A stretch of 64,000 nt of DNA from Mycobacterium sp. MYCO198283. Lineage in GTDB: Bacteria > Actinomycetota > Actinomycetes > Mycobacteriales > Mycobacteriaceae. Positions 27,744-36,807 of the stretch are shown here, piece by piece (the first letter of the stretch is position 1; the number at the start of each line of letters is the position of its first letter). The stretch spans positions 248,001 through 312,000 of the forward strand of contig NZ_JAJQJI010000003.1 in assembly GCF_021213805.1 (NCBI RefSeq). Reading direction: 5' to 3'. Position numbers and translations under genes: made by a program. The notes beneath the pieces were generated by a model. It did not search any database. It saw only the letters and a list, made by a program, of their open reading frames with translations, and was not told the DNA's origin.

Positions 27744-28373
27744 GTGGTCAAGCCGGGCGATACGGTGACCGCGCGATCGCAGCGGGCCACGTCCCGGTCC
27801 GAGGACGGCGGCACCCGCCGCCGACTCATTGAGGCGACCATCGAGATCATGCACGACGAGGGCTACGCCGCTGCGACGTCTCGTCGTGTCGCCGCCAGGG
27901 CGAACGTCAAGCAGGCGCTCGTCTACTACTACTTCCCCACGATGGACGACCTGTTTCTCGAGGTGCTGCGCGCCGGTTCGGAGGCTGCGTTGGCCCGCCT
28001 GCGCGACGCTCTCACCGCCGACGATCCCGTGCGGACCCTGTGGCTGATCAACAGCGACGCCCGGCAGACCGTACTGAACACCGAGGTCATGGCACTGGCC
28101 AACCATCGCAAGATCATCGGCGCCGAGCTGAAGGCATACGCCGAACGCGTCCGCGACATCGAGTCCGCCGCGGTGGCGATGATGTTGCGGACTCGCGGCG
28201 TCGACATGACCGAGCACTCGCCGGTGGCGATATCGATGCTGATCGCCCAGCTGGCGCGCAGCATGGCCAACGAACGAGCCGTCGGCGTGTCCTACGGCCA
28301 CCGCGAGCTCGAGGCGTTCGTCGAGCAGCTGCTGACGGCAATGGCTCTTCGGGCCTCCGTCGGGGACGCCTGA
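27744..28373 (+). CDS. TetR-family transcriptional regulator
   Basis: About 209 residues. The N-terminal helix-turn-helix domain is clear: RRRLIEATIEIMHDEGY, then RRVAARANVKQALVYYYFPTMDDLFLEVL. The C-terminal domain is helical without a recognised family. No ATG is available; GTG codons at 27744 and 27765 are possible and neither has a good ribosome site. Divergent from ferredoxin-P450 and upstream of the SDR gene. Identical palindromes on both sides suggest it controls both transcripts. Confidence 0.88.
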   Translation: MVKPGDTVTARSQRATSRSEDGGTRRRLIEATIEIMHDEGYAAATSRRVAARANVKQALVYYYFPTMDDLFLEVLRAGSEAALARLRDALTADDPVRTLWLINSDARQTVLNTEVMALANHRKIIGAELKAYAERVRDIESAAVAMMLRTRGVDMTEHSPVAISMLIAQLARSMANERAVGVSYGHRELEAFVEQLLTAMALRASVGDA

Positions 28374-28398
28374 GCCACCCGCGGTCACCCGCCAAGGG

Positions 28399-28427
28399 TT
28401 GACAGTGCGGGCGATCCGTGTCAGTCT
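28399..28427 (+). promoter_or_regulatory. Promoter of the mycofactocin-type SDR gene
   Basis: A perfect TTGACA at 28399-28404 and a CAGTCT at 28422-28427 are 17 bases apart. The transcription start would fall inside the palindrome copy that follows. This is one of the best sigma-70-type promoters visible in the window. The -10 match is only partial. Confidence 0.6.
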
Positions 28428-28441
28428 CCTGATCGATCGAC
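28426..28441. promoter_or_regulatory. Shared palindromic motif, copy 2 (SDR promoter)
   Basis: Second copy of CTCCTGATCGATCGAC, identical to 27687-27702. It lies just after a TTGACA-N17-CAGTCT promoter and 27 bases before the SDR ATG, in the place where a repressor would block initiation. The surrounding bases GTCAG-TCTCCT also resemble copy 1. Confidence 0.7.
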
Positions 28442-28467
28442 AAACAATTCGGACGGCGAGGTGTCAT

Positions 28468-29307
28468 ATGACGGGACGGCTGGCAGGCAAGGTCGCCTTC
28501 ATCACCGGAGCCGCACGCGGACAGGGCCGTAGTCACGCCGTCCGCCTCGCCGAAGAGGGCGCGGACATCATCGCCGTCGACATCTGCGGCCCGGTGAGCA
28601 CCAACACGCAGATCGACCCCGCCACGCCGGACGATCTCGCCGAGACGGCGGACCTGGTCAAGCAACTCAACCGCCGGATCGTGACGGCCGAGGTCGACGT
28701 TCGCGACTACGACGCCCTCAGGGCCGCCGTCGACAGTGGTGTCGAGCAGCTCGGACGCCTCGACATCGTCTGCGCCAACGCCGGCATCGGCAACGGTGGT
28801 CAGACGCTCGACCAGACGAGCGAAGTCGACTGGACGGACATGATCGACGTCAATCTGTCCGGCGTGTGGAAGACGGTCAAAGCCGCCGTACCGCACCTCA
28901 TCTCGCAGGGGCAGGGCGGGTCGATCATTCTCACCAGCTCAGTCGGTGGGCTCAAGGCCTATCCCCACACCGGCCACTACATCGCCGCGAAGCACGGCGT
29001 CGTCGGTCTCATGCGGACCTTCGCGGTGGAGTTGGGGCAGCATTCGATCCGGGTGAACTCGGTCCATCCGACCAACGTCAACACACCCTTGTTCATGAAC
29101 GAGGGCACCATGAAGTTGTTCCGCCCGGACCTCGAGGCTCCCGGCCCTGACGATCTGGCGGTCGCCGCGCAATTCATGCACGTCCTGCCGATCGGTTGGG
29201 TCGAACCGCGCGACATCAGCAACGCGGTCCTGTTCCTGGCGTCCGACGAAGCGCGCTATGTGACGGGATTGCCGATGACCGTCGACGCCGGGAGCATGCT
29301 GAAGTAG
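28468..29307 (+). CDS. Mycofactocin-coupled SDR-family oxidoreductase
   Basis: 279-residue short-chain dehydrogenase. The cofactor loop TGAARGQGRSHAVRLAEEGADIIAV-type start, here GAARGQGRSHAVRLAEEGA, and the long insert after the second strand (DICGPVSTNTQ) are features of the SDR subfamily linked to the redox cofactor mycofactocin, in which NAD is thought to stay bound. Catalytic SSVGG, YIAAKHG and an NAG motif (CANAGIG) are intact. ATG at 28468 starts the conserved part. With the adjacent P450 and ferredoxin it suggests alcohol oxidation. The mycofactocin genes themselves are not in the window. Confidence 0.88.
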   Translation: MTGRLAGKVAFITGAARGQGRSHAVRLAEEGADIIAVDICGPVSTNTQIDPATPDDLAETADLVKQLNRRIVTAEVDVRDYDALRAAVDSGVEQLGRLDIVCANAGIGNGGQTLDQTSEVDWTDMIDVNLSGVWKTVKAAVPHLISQGQGGSIILTSSVGGLKAYPHTGHYIAAKHGVVGLMRTFAVELGQHSIRVNSVHPTNVNTPLFMNEGTMKLFRPDLEAPGPDDLAVAAQFMHVLPIGWVEPRDISNAVLFLASDEARYVTGLPMTVDAGSMLK

Positions 29308-29313
29308 CTCCGC

Positions 29314-29649
29314 CTACTCCGCGTCGGTGTCCCGCAGCTCGTCGCGGGTGAGCAGGTCGTCGCGCACCCGCTGCTCGCGGTAGGCCAGGGCGCCGACGCG
29401 CTGCGCCACCACCGGCGCGGTGATCAACGTGAACAGCCCGGTCAGCACCACCATGCCGAAGTCGGTGTTGCCGCGAAGTCGGATGGCGGCGCCGAAGAGC
29501 ACCAGCAGCAGGCCCAGCACCTGCGGTTTGGTGGCGGCGTGCATGCGGCACAACGTGTCGGGGAAGCGCACCACGCCGATCGCCGCCGTCAGCGCCAGCG
29601 CCGAGCCCGCCAGCACCAGCACCCCCGCGAGGACGTCGCCGGCGTTCAC
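29314..29649 (-). CDS. mnhG: Cation/proton antiporter subunit G (MrpG/MnhG)
   Basis: 111 residues with three membrane helices and a charged C-terminus. The VVRFPDTLCRMHAATKPQ segment after the first helix is the MnhG/PhaG signature. The GTG start at 29649 overlaps the mnhF stop (GTGA). Last gene of the Mrp operon read from 35.4 kb downward. Mrp complexes exchange cytoplasmic Na+ or K+ for external protons and need all subunits. Confidence 0.92.
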   Translation of the reverse strand: MNAGDVLAGVLVLAGSALALTAAIGVVRFPDTLCRMHAATKPQVLGLLLVLFGAAIRLRGNTDFGMVVLTGLFTLITAPVVAQRVGALAYREQRVRDDLLTRDELRDTDAE

Positions 29650-29927
29650 TGCGCATCCTCGGCGTCGGCGGGCCGGTCCGGGACGCGGAAGCGGGCGACG
29701 CTCACCGAGCCGACGAAGCTGATCAGCGCCAGCGCGGCGAGGCTGTAGGTGACCGTGGTGTCGAGCGTGTAGGCGGCCCAGGTGCCGATGCCGCACATGG
29801 TGACCGCAATGAGGGTGTCGACGGCGACCAGCCGGTCGAGCGTGTTGGGGCCGGCGAGCATCCGGAACATCGTGGTCGCGGCGGCGGCGATCAGCATCAC
29901 CCCGGCGGCGATCCACACGGCGGTCAT
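29646..29927 (-). CDS. mnhF: Cation/proton antiporter subunit F (MrpF/MnhF)
   Basis: 93 residues with three helices and the MrpF segment MFRMLAGPNTLDRLVAVDTL after the first helix, conserved in the family. The ATG at 29925-29927 overlaps the end of mnhE by 4 bases and its own stop overlaps mnhG. The short C-terminal tail is acidic. Confidence 0.92.
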   Translation of the reverse strand: MTAVWIAAGVMLIAAAATTMFRMLAGPNTLDRLVAVDTLIAVTMCGIGTWAAYTLDTTVTYSLAALALISFVGSVSVARFRVPDRPADAEDAQ

Positions 29928-30466
29928 CGGGCGGCCTCCGACTGCGGCCGCGCGGCGGGCCGCCAGTCGGCGTCGCGCTCGAACGACCGGATCAGCAACC
30001 GCTCGATGGTGCCGACCTGCCGGTAGAACCGGGCGACGGCGCGTTCGGTGCCGACGTCGAGGACGTGAACGTAGATGATGCGGCGGGCCTGGTCGACCTC
30101 GACGACGATGGCGCCGGGGATCAGGTTGTTGATGCTCACCGCCAGCGACAGCACCAGGTCGGATTTCAGCCGCAGCCGGGCGCGCAGCACGGCCGACAGC
30201 GGCGGCGGGCCCGGCCGGATCGCCAGCCAGGCGACCTGCACCGATGACACCACCAGGTACCACGCCACCACCGCGACCAACCGCAGCAGCGACAGCGGGT
30301 GCAGTCGGCCTTCCACCGGAACCGGTGGGAGCGGCAGCAGCAGCGTGATCACCAGCGCGATCGCCAGCCCGCTGAGCAGGTTGGCGACCGAGACGTTCCC
30401 CCACAGCAGCACCCACACCAGCACCAGCCACACCACCGCGGCGACGCGCAGCACGACCCGCCTCAC
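29924..30466 (-). CDS. mnhE: Cation/proton antiporter subunit E (MrpE/MnhE)
   Basis: 180 residues. Two or three N-terminal helices, then LLRLVAVVAWYLVVSSVQVAW and the conserved VSINNLIPGAIVVEV with IYVHVLDV, characteristic of MnhE. The GTG at 30466 forms a GTGA overlap with mnhD. The C-terminal 35 residues are charged and variable. Needed for assembly of Mrp complexes in other bacteria. Confidence 0.92.
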   Translation of the reverse strand: MRRVVLRVAAVVWLVLVWVLLWGNVSVANLLSGLAIALVITLLLPLPPVPVEGRLHPLSLLRLVAVVAWYLVVSSVQVAWLAIRPGPPPLSAVLRARLRLKSDLVLSLAVSINNLIPGAIVVEVDQARRIIYVHVLDVGTERAVARFYRQVGTIERLLIRSFERDADWRPAARPQSEAAR

Positions 30467-32058
30467 GGCGCCCTGCCCAGCACGGCGGCGATGTAGTCGT
30501 CGCGGTGGATCACCTGGTCGGCGGCGCGCTCGCTGTAGCTCATGATCGGGCCCGCGAAGACCGTCAGCGCCAGACCCACCGCGATCATCGCGGCCGTCGG
30601 GAGCACCATGCCGACCGGCATCCGGCCCACGTCGGCGCGGTCCTCGAACTCGACGTCCTCGGAGTCGTCGAGCAGCGCCGCCGGGCTCGCCGACACCAGG
30701 TTGCCCTCCGGGGCGTCGACACGGGACCGCCAGAACGCCAGCGTCCAGACCCGCGCCATGACGTACAGCGTCAGCAGGCTCGTGACGACCCCGCCCGCCA
30801 CCAGCACCCAGGCCAGGACGGAGCCCCGGGCTGCGCCCGCTTCGAGCAGCGCCACCTTGCCGATGAACCCGGAGAACGGCGGGATGCCCCCGAGGTTCAG
30901 CGCGGGCACGAAGAACACGAACGCCAACAGCGGGCTCGCGGCGGCCAGTCCGCCGAGGCGCCGCAACGTCGACGCGCCGGCCTGCCGCTCGATGAGGCCG
31001 ACCACGAGGAACAGCGTGGTCTGCACGACGATGTGGTGGGCGACGTAGAAGATGGCGCCGGTCATCCCCAGCCGCGTCGACAACGCGATACCGAACAGCA
31101 TGTAGCCGATGTGGCTGACTAGCGTGAACGACAGCAGCCGTTTGATGTCGCTCTGGGCGATCGCGCCGAAGACGCCGACGATCATCGTCAGCAGCGCCGC
31201 GACGAGCAGGACGCGGTCGAGCGCGCCGCCGGGGAACAGCAGCGCGTGCGACCGGATGATCGCGTATACGCCGACCTTGGTCAGCAGGCCGGCGAACACC
31301 GCGGTGACGGGTGCCGGCGCGGTGGGATAGGAGTCGGGCAGCCACGTCGACAGCGGGAAGACCGCCGCCTTGATGCCGAACGCGACGACCAGCACCGCGA
31401 ACAGCGCGTTGCGGGTGCCGGGGCTGACGTAGTCGAGGCGCACGGCCAGCTCGGCCATGTTCAGCGTGCCGGCCGCGGCGTACACCAGCGCGATGCCGAT
31501 CAAGAAGATCATCGACGACACCATCGACACCATGACGTAGGCGATGCCGGCCCGCACCCGCTCGATGCTCGCGCCGATGGTCAGCAGCACGAAGCTCGCC
31601 GTGAGCAGCACCTCGAAGCCGACGTAGAGGTTGAACAGGTCGCCGGCCAGGAACGCGGTGCACACACCGGCGGAGAGCACCAGGTAGGTGGGCAGGAAGA
31701 TCGACACCGGCTGGCGGTGGTCGCCGTCGCGGATGCCCTGGCCGATCGCGTAGCAGACCACCGCGAGCAGCACGATCGACGACACCAGCAGCATCAGCGC
31801 CGACAGCCGGTCGACCACCAGCGTGATGCCCAGCGGTCCGAGCCCGCCGCCCAGATCGTCCCAGCCGCCGACGTCGAGGACCTGCGCGCCGTCGCGGTCG
31901 GCGATGTGCACCAGCAGCGCACAGACGGCGACGACGGCGGCGAGCGCGGCGAGGGTGATCGCCCGCTGCAGCCGCGGCGTCCGCCCGGCGAACATCGTGA
32001 CCGCCGCCGCCAGCGTCGGGATGAGCACGGGCAGCGGGATGAGGACCGCCGGGTTCAC
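30463..32058 (-). CDS. mnhD: Cation/proton antiporter subunit D (MrpD/MnhD)
   Basis: 531 residues with about 14 helices, related to complex I subunits NuoL/M/N. Helix 5 carries the conserved Glu region (VGFEVLLTASFVLL) and helix 7 the Lys region (FGIKAAVFPLSTWLPDSYPTAP), and SDIKRLLSFTLVSHIGYML follows. These are the proton-path residues of the family. Read in an uninterrupted operon with mnhC upstream and mnhE downstream, each overlapping by 4 bases. A 60-residue cytoplasmic loop (DSEDVEFEDRADVG) precedes the last helix. Confidence 0.94.
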   Translation of the reverse strand: MNPAVLIPLPVLIPTLAAAVTMFAGRTPRLQRAITLAALAAVVAVCALLVHIADRDGAQVLDVGGWDDLGGGLGPLGITLVVDRLSALMLLVSSIVLLAVVCYAIGQGIRDGDHRQPVSIFLPTYLVLSAGVCTAFLAGDLFNLYVGFEVLLTASFVLLTIGASIERVRAGIAYVMVSMVSSMIFLIGIALVYAAAGTLNMAELAVRLDYVSPGTRNALFAVLVVAFGIKAAVFPLSTWLPDSYPTAPAPVTAVFAGLLTKVGVYAIIRSHALLFPGGALDRVLLVAALLTMIVGVFGAIAQSDIKRLLSFTLVSHIGYMLFGIALSTRLGMTGAIFYVAHHIVVQTTLFLVVGLIERQAGASTLRRLGGLAAASPLLAFVFFVPALNLGGIPPFSGFIGKVALLEAGAARGSVLAWVLVAGGVVTSLLTLYVMARVWTLAFWRSRVDAPEGNLVSASPAALLDDSEDVEFEDRADVGRMPVGMVLPTAAMIAVGLALTVFAGPIMSYSERAADQVIHRDDYIAAVLGRAP

Positions 32059-32522
32059 CGCGACCCCTCGTGTCCCGGCAGCGCGTCCAGCTCGTCGGGC
32101 TCGTCGGTGTCGGGGTACCGCGGCTCGCCCGGCTGGTCGGCGTCGGCGTCGACGGCCTCCTCGTCGGACATCGATTGGACACGGGCGTCCTCGGGGTCGT
32201 TCTCGACGTCCTCGGCGGTGGTCAGCCGGTAGCTGCGGTAGGTCAGCGCCAGCACGAACGCCGCCACCCCCATCGAGATGACGATCGCGGTGAGGATCAT
32301 GCCCTGGGCCAGCGGATCGGCGTCGGTCGCCGCGTGGCGGCCGCGGTCGCGCACCGGTGGATTGCCGGACGGGCCGCCGGCCGCCAGGATCAGCAGGTTG
32401 ACGGCGTTGCCGATGAGCAGCAGGCCGAGCAGCATGCGCGTCAGGTTCCGCTCGAGCAGCAGGTAGACCCCGCAGCTCGTGAGGGTGCCGATGGCCACCA
32501 GCGGCACCAGGTAGGTGGTCAC
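32055..32522 (-). CDS. mnhC: Cation/proton antiporter subunit C (MrpC/MnhC)
   Basis: 155 residues, NuoK-like. Three helices with YLLLERNLTRMLLGLLLIGNAVNL and DPLAQGMILTAIVISMGVAA, the standard MrpC motifs. After the third helix comes an unusually long tail of about 50 residues rich in Asp, Glu and Pro (YPDTDEPDELDALPGHEG), longer than the compact family form. GTG start at 32522 overlaps mnhA/B; its stop overlaps mnhD. Confidence 0.92.
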   Translation of the reverse strand: MTTYLVPLVAIGTLTSCGVYLLLERNLTRMLLGLLLIGNAVNLLILAAGGPSGNPPVRDRGRHAATDADPLAQGMILTAIVISMGVAAFVLALTYRSYRLTTAEDVENDPEDARVQSMSDEEAVDADADQPGEPRYPDTDEPDELDALPGHEGSR

Positions 32523-35413
32523 CGGCGCACCGCCGGGCCGCGCTCGGGGAGCTCGGTGTCGATGCGGGCGCCGAGGCTGCGGAGCACGTCGAGCACCAGG
32601 CCCACCACGATCAGGTAGACGCCGAGGTCGAAGACCAGCGCGGTGACGAACTTGAACTCGCCGAGCACCGGGAGGTCGACCTCGACCACCGCCGACGACA
32701 GCGCCGGGGCGCCGAGCAGCAGCGACGCGACGGCCGTGCCCGCGGACAGGCCGAGACCGACACCGAGGATCCGGCCCGCGTCGAGCGGCAGCGCCTCGCC
32801 GAGCTCGTAGCGGCCGCCGGCGAGGTAGCGCAGCACCAGTGCCAGGCCGGCGGTGAGCCCGCCCGCGAACCCGCCGCCCGGGGTGTTGTGTCCGGTGAAG
32901 AAGAAGTACGCCGACAGCACCATGATCAGCGGGAAGATGATCCGCGTCGCCACCTCCAGGATCAGCGAGCGGTGTTCCGGATCGCGCAGCTCGCTGCCGC
33001 GCAGCCAGGTGGTGTCGCCGAATGCCGGGCTGGTGCGGTAGTTCGCCGCCCGCAGCGCCAGCTCCGACGCGCGGCCGATGTCGGGCTGCGTGACGTCGGC
33101 GACCCGCGGCGGGGTGCCGAACCGGCGGTTGCGGAACACCATCGACGCGACGCCGGTCGCGGCGACCAGCAGCACCGAGATCTCCCCCATGGTGTCCCAG
33201 GCCCGGATGTCGACGAGCAGCACGTTGACGGCGTTGGCGCCGTGGCCGCGGACGTAGGCGGCGTCGGGGAGCAGGGTGGCGATCGGGGTGCCGGTGCGGG
33301 CCGCCATCGCGAAGCTCGCCAGCGTGGTGACGGTGGCGCCGACGGCCACCGCGAGCAGGGCGCGCGGCAGCCGCAGCCGGTTGATGTTGCCGACGTCGGA
33401 CTCGGCGGGCAGGGCGCGCAGCACCAGCACGAAGAAGACCAGCATCAGCGTCTCGACGAGGAACTGCGTGAGCGCGAGGTCCGGCGCGCCGTGGAAGGCG
33501 AAGATCGCGCCGCAGCCGTAGCCGGTGATCCCGACGAGGAGCACGGCGGCCAACCGGTTCCGCATCGCGGTGGCGGCGACCGCGGCGGCCACCATGAGCA
33601 ACACGACGACCGCCTGCAGCGCCGAATCCCAGGCGGCGAGGGCGGGGCGGTCCCGCGAGCCGAGCGTCAGCACCGCGAGCGGCAGTGTCACCAGCGTCGC
33701 CAGGATCACCGCCTGGGTGGCGGGGATCGAGCCGCGCTGCGTCACGGCGGTCAGGCGCACCGACGCGACGTCCAGCGAGCGCATCACCGCGTCGTAGGCG
33801 CGGTCGGCGTTGCCCAGCGACCGCCGGGGAACCCGGATCCGCCGCAGCCGCTCGCGATAGAGGAACGCCGCGGTTCCCCCGCCGAGCACCAGCGCCGATG
33901 CCAGCAGCGGCAGCCCGACGCCGTGCCAGCGCGCCAGGGGGTAGCCGTGGCCGCCGGTGTCGGCATAGTCGTGCAGGACGTGGTCGATGCCGCTGGGCGC
34001 CAGGCCGAGCGCCAGGCCGGCGACCGCCAGCACGGCCGGCGCGACCAAGAAGGGCGCGGGCGGGCGGTGCAGCCTGGCCACCAGCGGGCTGGGCACGTCG
34101 CGACCTTTGCGGGCGAACGCGCCCCACAGCACCCGCAGGCTGTACATGGTGGTGAACACCGATCCCAGCACCACCGCGGCCAGCACCGCGGGCGCCCACG
34201 GGCCGAGCGACGGGCTGTGGCCGAGCGTCGCGAAGGCGGCCTCCTTGGCGACGAACCCGAAGAACAGCGGCACCCCGGCCATGCTCGCGGCGGCCAGCGC
34301 GGCGATGCCGTACAGCCAGGGCAGCCGGTGCCCGAGCCAGGCCAGGCGGCGGATGTCGCGGGTGCCGGTGGCGTGGTCGACGATGCCGACCACCATGAAC
34401 AGCGCCGCCTTGAACATGGCGTGCGCGCACAGCAGCGCCAGGCCGGCGAGCATCAGGTCGCCGCCGCCGGTGCCGACCATGACGGTGATGAAGCCGAGCT
34501 GGCTGACGGTGCCGAACGCCAGGATCAGCTTCAGGTCGTATTCGCGGACGGCCCGCCAGCCGGCGAGCAGCATGGTGCCGACCCCGAGCACGACGACGAT
34601 CGGCCGCCAGCCCGGGGTGTCGGCGAAGCCGGGTGCCAGGCGGGCGATGAGGTAGACGCCCGCCTTGACCATGGCGGCGGCGTGCAGGTAGGCGCTGACG
34701 GGCGTCGGGGCGGCCATGGCGCCCGGCAGCCAGAAGTGCAGCGGGACGATCGCCGACTTCGACAGCGCGCCCACCAGCACCAGCAGCACACCGACCGTCA
34801 CCGCCGGGCCCGACGGCGGCGTCGCGACGAGCTCCGACAGCAGGTAGGTGCCCGATGCGGCGCCCAGGACGACGACGCCGACCAGCATGGCGAGCCCGCC
34901 GGCGGTGGTGACGAGCAGCGCCTGCATGGCCGCGCGCCGGCTGACCTTGCGCTCGGCGTAGTGGCCGACAAGCAGGAACGACAACACCGTCGTCGCTTCC
35001 CAGAACACGTAGAGCAGCAGCGTGTTGTCGCTGACGACGAGCCCGAACATGGCCCCGGAGAACGCGACCAGCTCGGCGGCGAAGCTGGGCAGCCGGGCCT
35101 CGCGGCGCATGTCGCGGTGGTGGAAGTACTCGGCGCAGTAGCAGAGCACCAGCGCGCCGATCCCCAGCACGAGCACGCTGAGCACCGCGGCGAGCGTGTC
35201 GAACCGCAGGGCGATGTCGAGCGACAGCTCGGGCACCCAGGTGAGGTCGACCCGCGGCGCCGGCCGGCCGGGCTGCGGCCAGTGCGCGACGACCCAGGCC
35301 AGCGAGCCCAGCGGCACCAGTGCGAGCGGATAGCACGCGAGGCGGTCCCACCTCGCCACCAGCAGCGGCGCCAGCGCGGCGGCGACCGCGTGCGCGAGCA
35401 GGATGGCGAGCAT
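32519..35413 (-). CDS. mnhA: Cation/proton antiporter subunit A fused to subunit B (MrpA-MrpB)
   Basis: 964 residues. The NuoL-like N-terminal part contains YVFWEATTVLSFLLVGH (helix with Glu), LSKSAIVPLHFWLPGAMAAPTPVSA-type core (read as SKSAIVPLHFWLPGAM), DLKLILAFGTVSQLGF and FFGFVAKEAAF. A MrpA-specific middle (IFAFHGAPDLALTQFLVETLM) follows, and from about residue 800 an MnhB domain (FPLIMVLSAYFFFTGHNTPGGGFAGGL). Subunit B is thus fused to A, as in other actinobacteria and group 2 Mrp systems. First gene of the mnhABCDEFG operon. ATG at 35413. Confidence 0.94.
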   Translation of the reverse strand: MLAILLAHAVAAALAPLLVARWDRLACYPLALVPLGSLAWVVAHWPQPGRPAPRVDLTWVPELSLDIALRFDTLAAVLSVLVLGIGALVLCYCAEYFHHRDMRREARLPSFAAELVAFSGAMFGLVVSDNTLLLYVFWEATTVLSFLLVGHYAERKVSRRAAMQALLVTTAGGLAMLVGVVVLGAASGTYLLSELVATPPSGPAVTVGVLLVLVGALSKSAIVPLHFWLPGAMAAPTPVSAYLHAAAMVKAGVYLIARLAPGFADTPGWRPIVVVLGVGTMLLAGWRAVREYDLKLILAFGTVSQLGFITVMVGTGGGDLMLAGLALLCAHAMFKAALFMVVGIVDHATGTRDIRRLAWLGHRLPWLYGIAALAAASMAGVPLFFGFVAKEAAFATLGHSPSLGPWAPAVLAAVVLGSVFTTMYSLRVLWGAFARKGRDVPSPLVARLHRPPAPFLVAPAVLAVAGLALGLAPSGIDHVLHDYADTGGHGYPLARWHGVGLPLLASALVLGGGTAAFLYRERLRRIRVPRRSLGNADRAYDAVMRSLDVASVRLTAVTQRGSIPATQAVILATLVTLPLAVLTLGSRDRPALAAWDSALQAVVVLLMVAAAVAATAMRNRLAAVLLVGITGYGCGAIFAFHGAPDLALTQFLVETLMLVFFVLVLRALPAESDVGNINRLRLPRALLAVAVGATVTTLASFAMAARTGTPIATLLPDAAYVRGHGANAVNVLLVDIRAWDTMGEISVLLVAATGVASMVFRNRRFGTPPRVADVTQPDIGRASELALRAANYRTSPAFGDTTWLRGSELRDPEHRSLILEVATRIIFPLIMVLSAYFFFTGHNTPGGGFAGGLTAGLALVLRYLAGGRYELGEALPLDAGRILGVGLGLSAGTAVASLLLGAPALSSAVVEVDLPVLGEFKFVTALVFDLGVYLIVVGLVLDVLRSLGARIDTELPERGPAVRR

Positions 35414-35447
35414 GTCCCGCCGATCTTACGGTCGGCCCGTCATGCGC

Positions 35448-36779
35448 TCAGTCCGCGGCGACCCCGCGGATCCGGCCGTTGCGGAACGCGTCGACGAAGC
35501 GGCGATGGTCCTCGCGGGTCAGCACGGCGTAGTCGGCGCCGAACCGGGCCAGGTCGGCGGCGAACTCCGACACCCGGCCGTCGAGGATCGCGGTGACGGC
35601 TTCCTCGACCTGTCCCTCGACGAGCTGGTGGCCGCTGCCGGCGTCGGACACGCAGTGGATCTTCGCCGTCGCCTGGCCCAGTTGGCGCACCAGCGGCACC
35701 ATGTCGTCGGGTTCGGTGACGTTGCCCCAGTCGAGGTCCGCCTCATAGGGCGACAGCTCCTTGATGACCTGCCCGACACCGTCGAGGGTGCACCAGCCCA
35801 CCCACGGATCGGCGTGCGCCTGCAGCGCCTGCTGGCTGACGGCCGTGCGGTGGCCTTCGTGCTCGAAGTAGCCGCGCAGCCGGGAGTCGTCGACGACGCG
35901 GGACGCCGCGGCGACCTGACCCTGCTTCATCGACAGGATGACGTCGTTCTCCAGCGCCTGGCTGCGGCCCTCGACGAGCAGGTTGTACGCCTTGAGCCCG
36001 GCGCTGCCGATGCCGAAGCCCGAGGCGCCCACCGCGTCCTTCACCTGGTACGAGATCGATTGCTGCCGTTTGGGTTCGGGGATGGTCTCCAGGTAGTCCC
36101 GATAGGCGGCTTCGACGCTCGCCCGCTCCTGGTCGTCGAGCCGGCGGACGCCGGGGCGCTCGGTGAAGTGGCGCTCGGTGCCGGTGAGGTAGGTGAGCCG
36201 GTGCAGCAGGTCCACGCGCGTGCGCAGCCGGGCCTCTTGCAGCACCGCGTGCACCGCACCCGCGGTGGTCTCGAGGGTGAGCCGGAAGTCGCTGTCGCCC
36301 TGGCGGGTTGCAAAGGCGTGCACCTGCTCGGCGTAGGCGGTGGCGTAGGTCTCGATCAGCGTGCGCACGGTGTCGTCGGACAGCGCCTTGGAAAAGCCCA
36401 GCAGCGCCAGCGATGCGGCCATGCGACGCAGGTCCCAGGTGTAGTGACCGAGGTAGGCCTCGTCGAAATCGTTGACGTCGAACACCACGATGCCCGCGCT
36501 GTCCATGTAGGTGCCGTAGTTCTCGGCGTGCAGGTCGCCCTGGATCCACACCAGCCGGGTGCGGTCGTCGACCCAGGGATCGTCGATGCGCGCGACGTCG
36601 TCGTAGAACAGCGGCGCGCTGCCGCGGTAGAAGGCGAACGGGTCGGCGGCCATCTTGCGGAACTTGTGGCGGAACGCCCGCTCGTCGCGCTCGATCAGGT
36701 CGGCGAAGGCGTCCTGCAGCACCGACACGATCTGCGCCTGCCGCTCGTCGTCGTCCTCGGGCACACCCGCCACCGCCAT
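35448..36779 (-). CDS. DUF2252 family protein
   Basis: 443 residues. The FRKMAADPFAFYRGSAPLFYDD start, WIQGDLHAENYGTY with a kinase-like GDLHxxN, and VFDVNDFDEAYLGHYTWDLRRMAAS are hallmarks of DUF2252. The GDLH and DFD elements resemble the catalytic and metal loops of aminoglycoside-phosphotransferase-like kinases, so a small-molecule kinase is possible, but no activity is established here. Intact and of normal length. ATG at 36779. It stands alone between the Mrp operon and a membrane propeller gene. Confidence 0.88.
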   Translation of the reverse strand: MAVAGVPEDDDERQAQIVSVLQDAFADLIERDERAFRHKFRKMAADPFAFYRGSAPLFYDDVARIDDPWVDDRTRLVWIQGDLHAENYGTYMDSAGIVVFDVNDFDEAYLGHYTWDLRRMAASLALLGFSKALSDDTVRTLIETYATAYAEQVHAFATRQGDSDFRLTLETTAGAVHAVLQEARLRTRVDLLHRLTYLTGTERHFTERPGVRRLDDQERASVEAAYRDYLETIPEPKRQQSISYQVKDAVGASGFGIGSAGLKAYNLLVEGRSQALENDVILSMKQGQVAAASRVVDDSRLRGYFEHEGHRTAVSQQALQAHADPWVGWCTLDGVGQVIKELSPYEADLDWGNVTEPDDMVPLVRQLGQATAKIHCVSDAGSGHQLVEGQVEEAVTAILDGRVSEFAADLARFGADYAVLTREDHRRFVDAFRNGRIRGVAAD

Positions 36780-36807
36780 GGCCGGAGGGTACCGCGGCCC
36801 CGGCGGT

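Noticed and set aside
32888..35596. 902-residue open frame opposite the MrpA gene
   Set aside because: No motif, extreme composition; the minus strand has clear Mrp membrane helices and operon overlaps.
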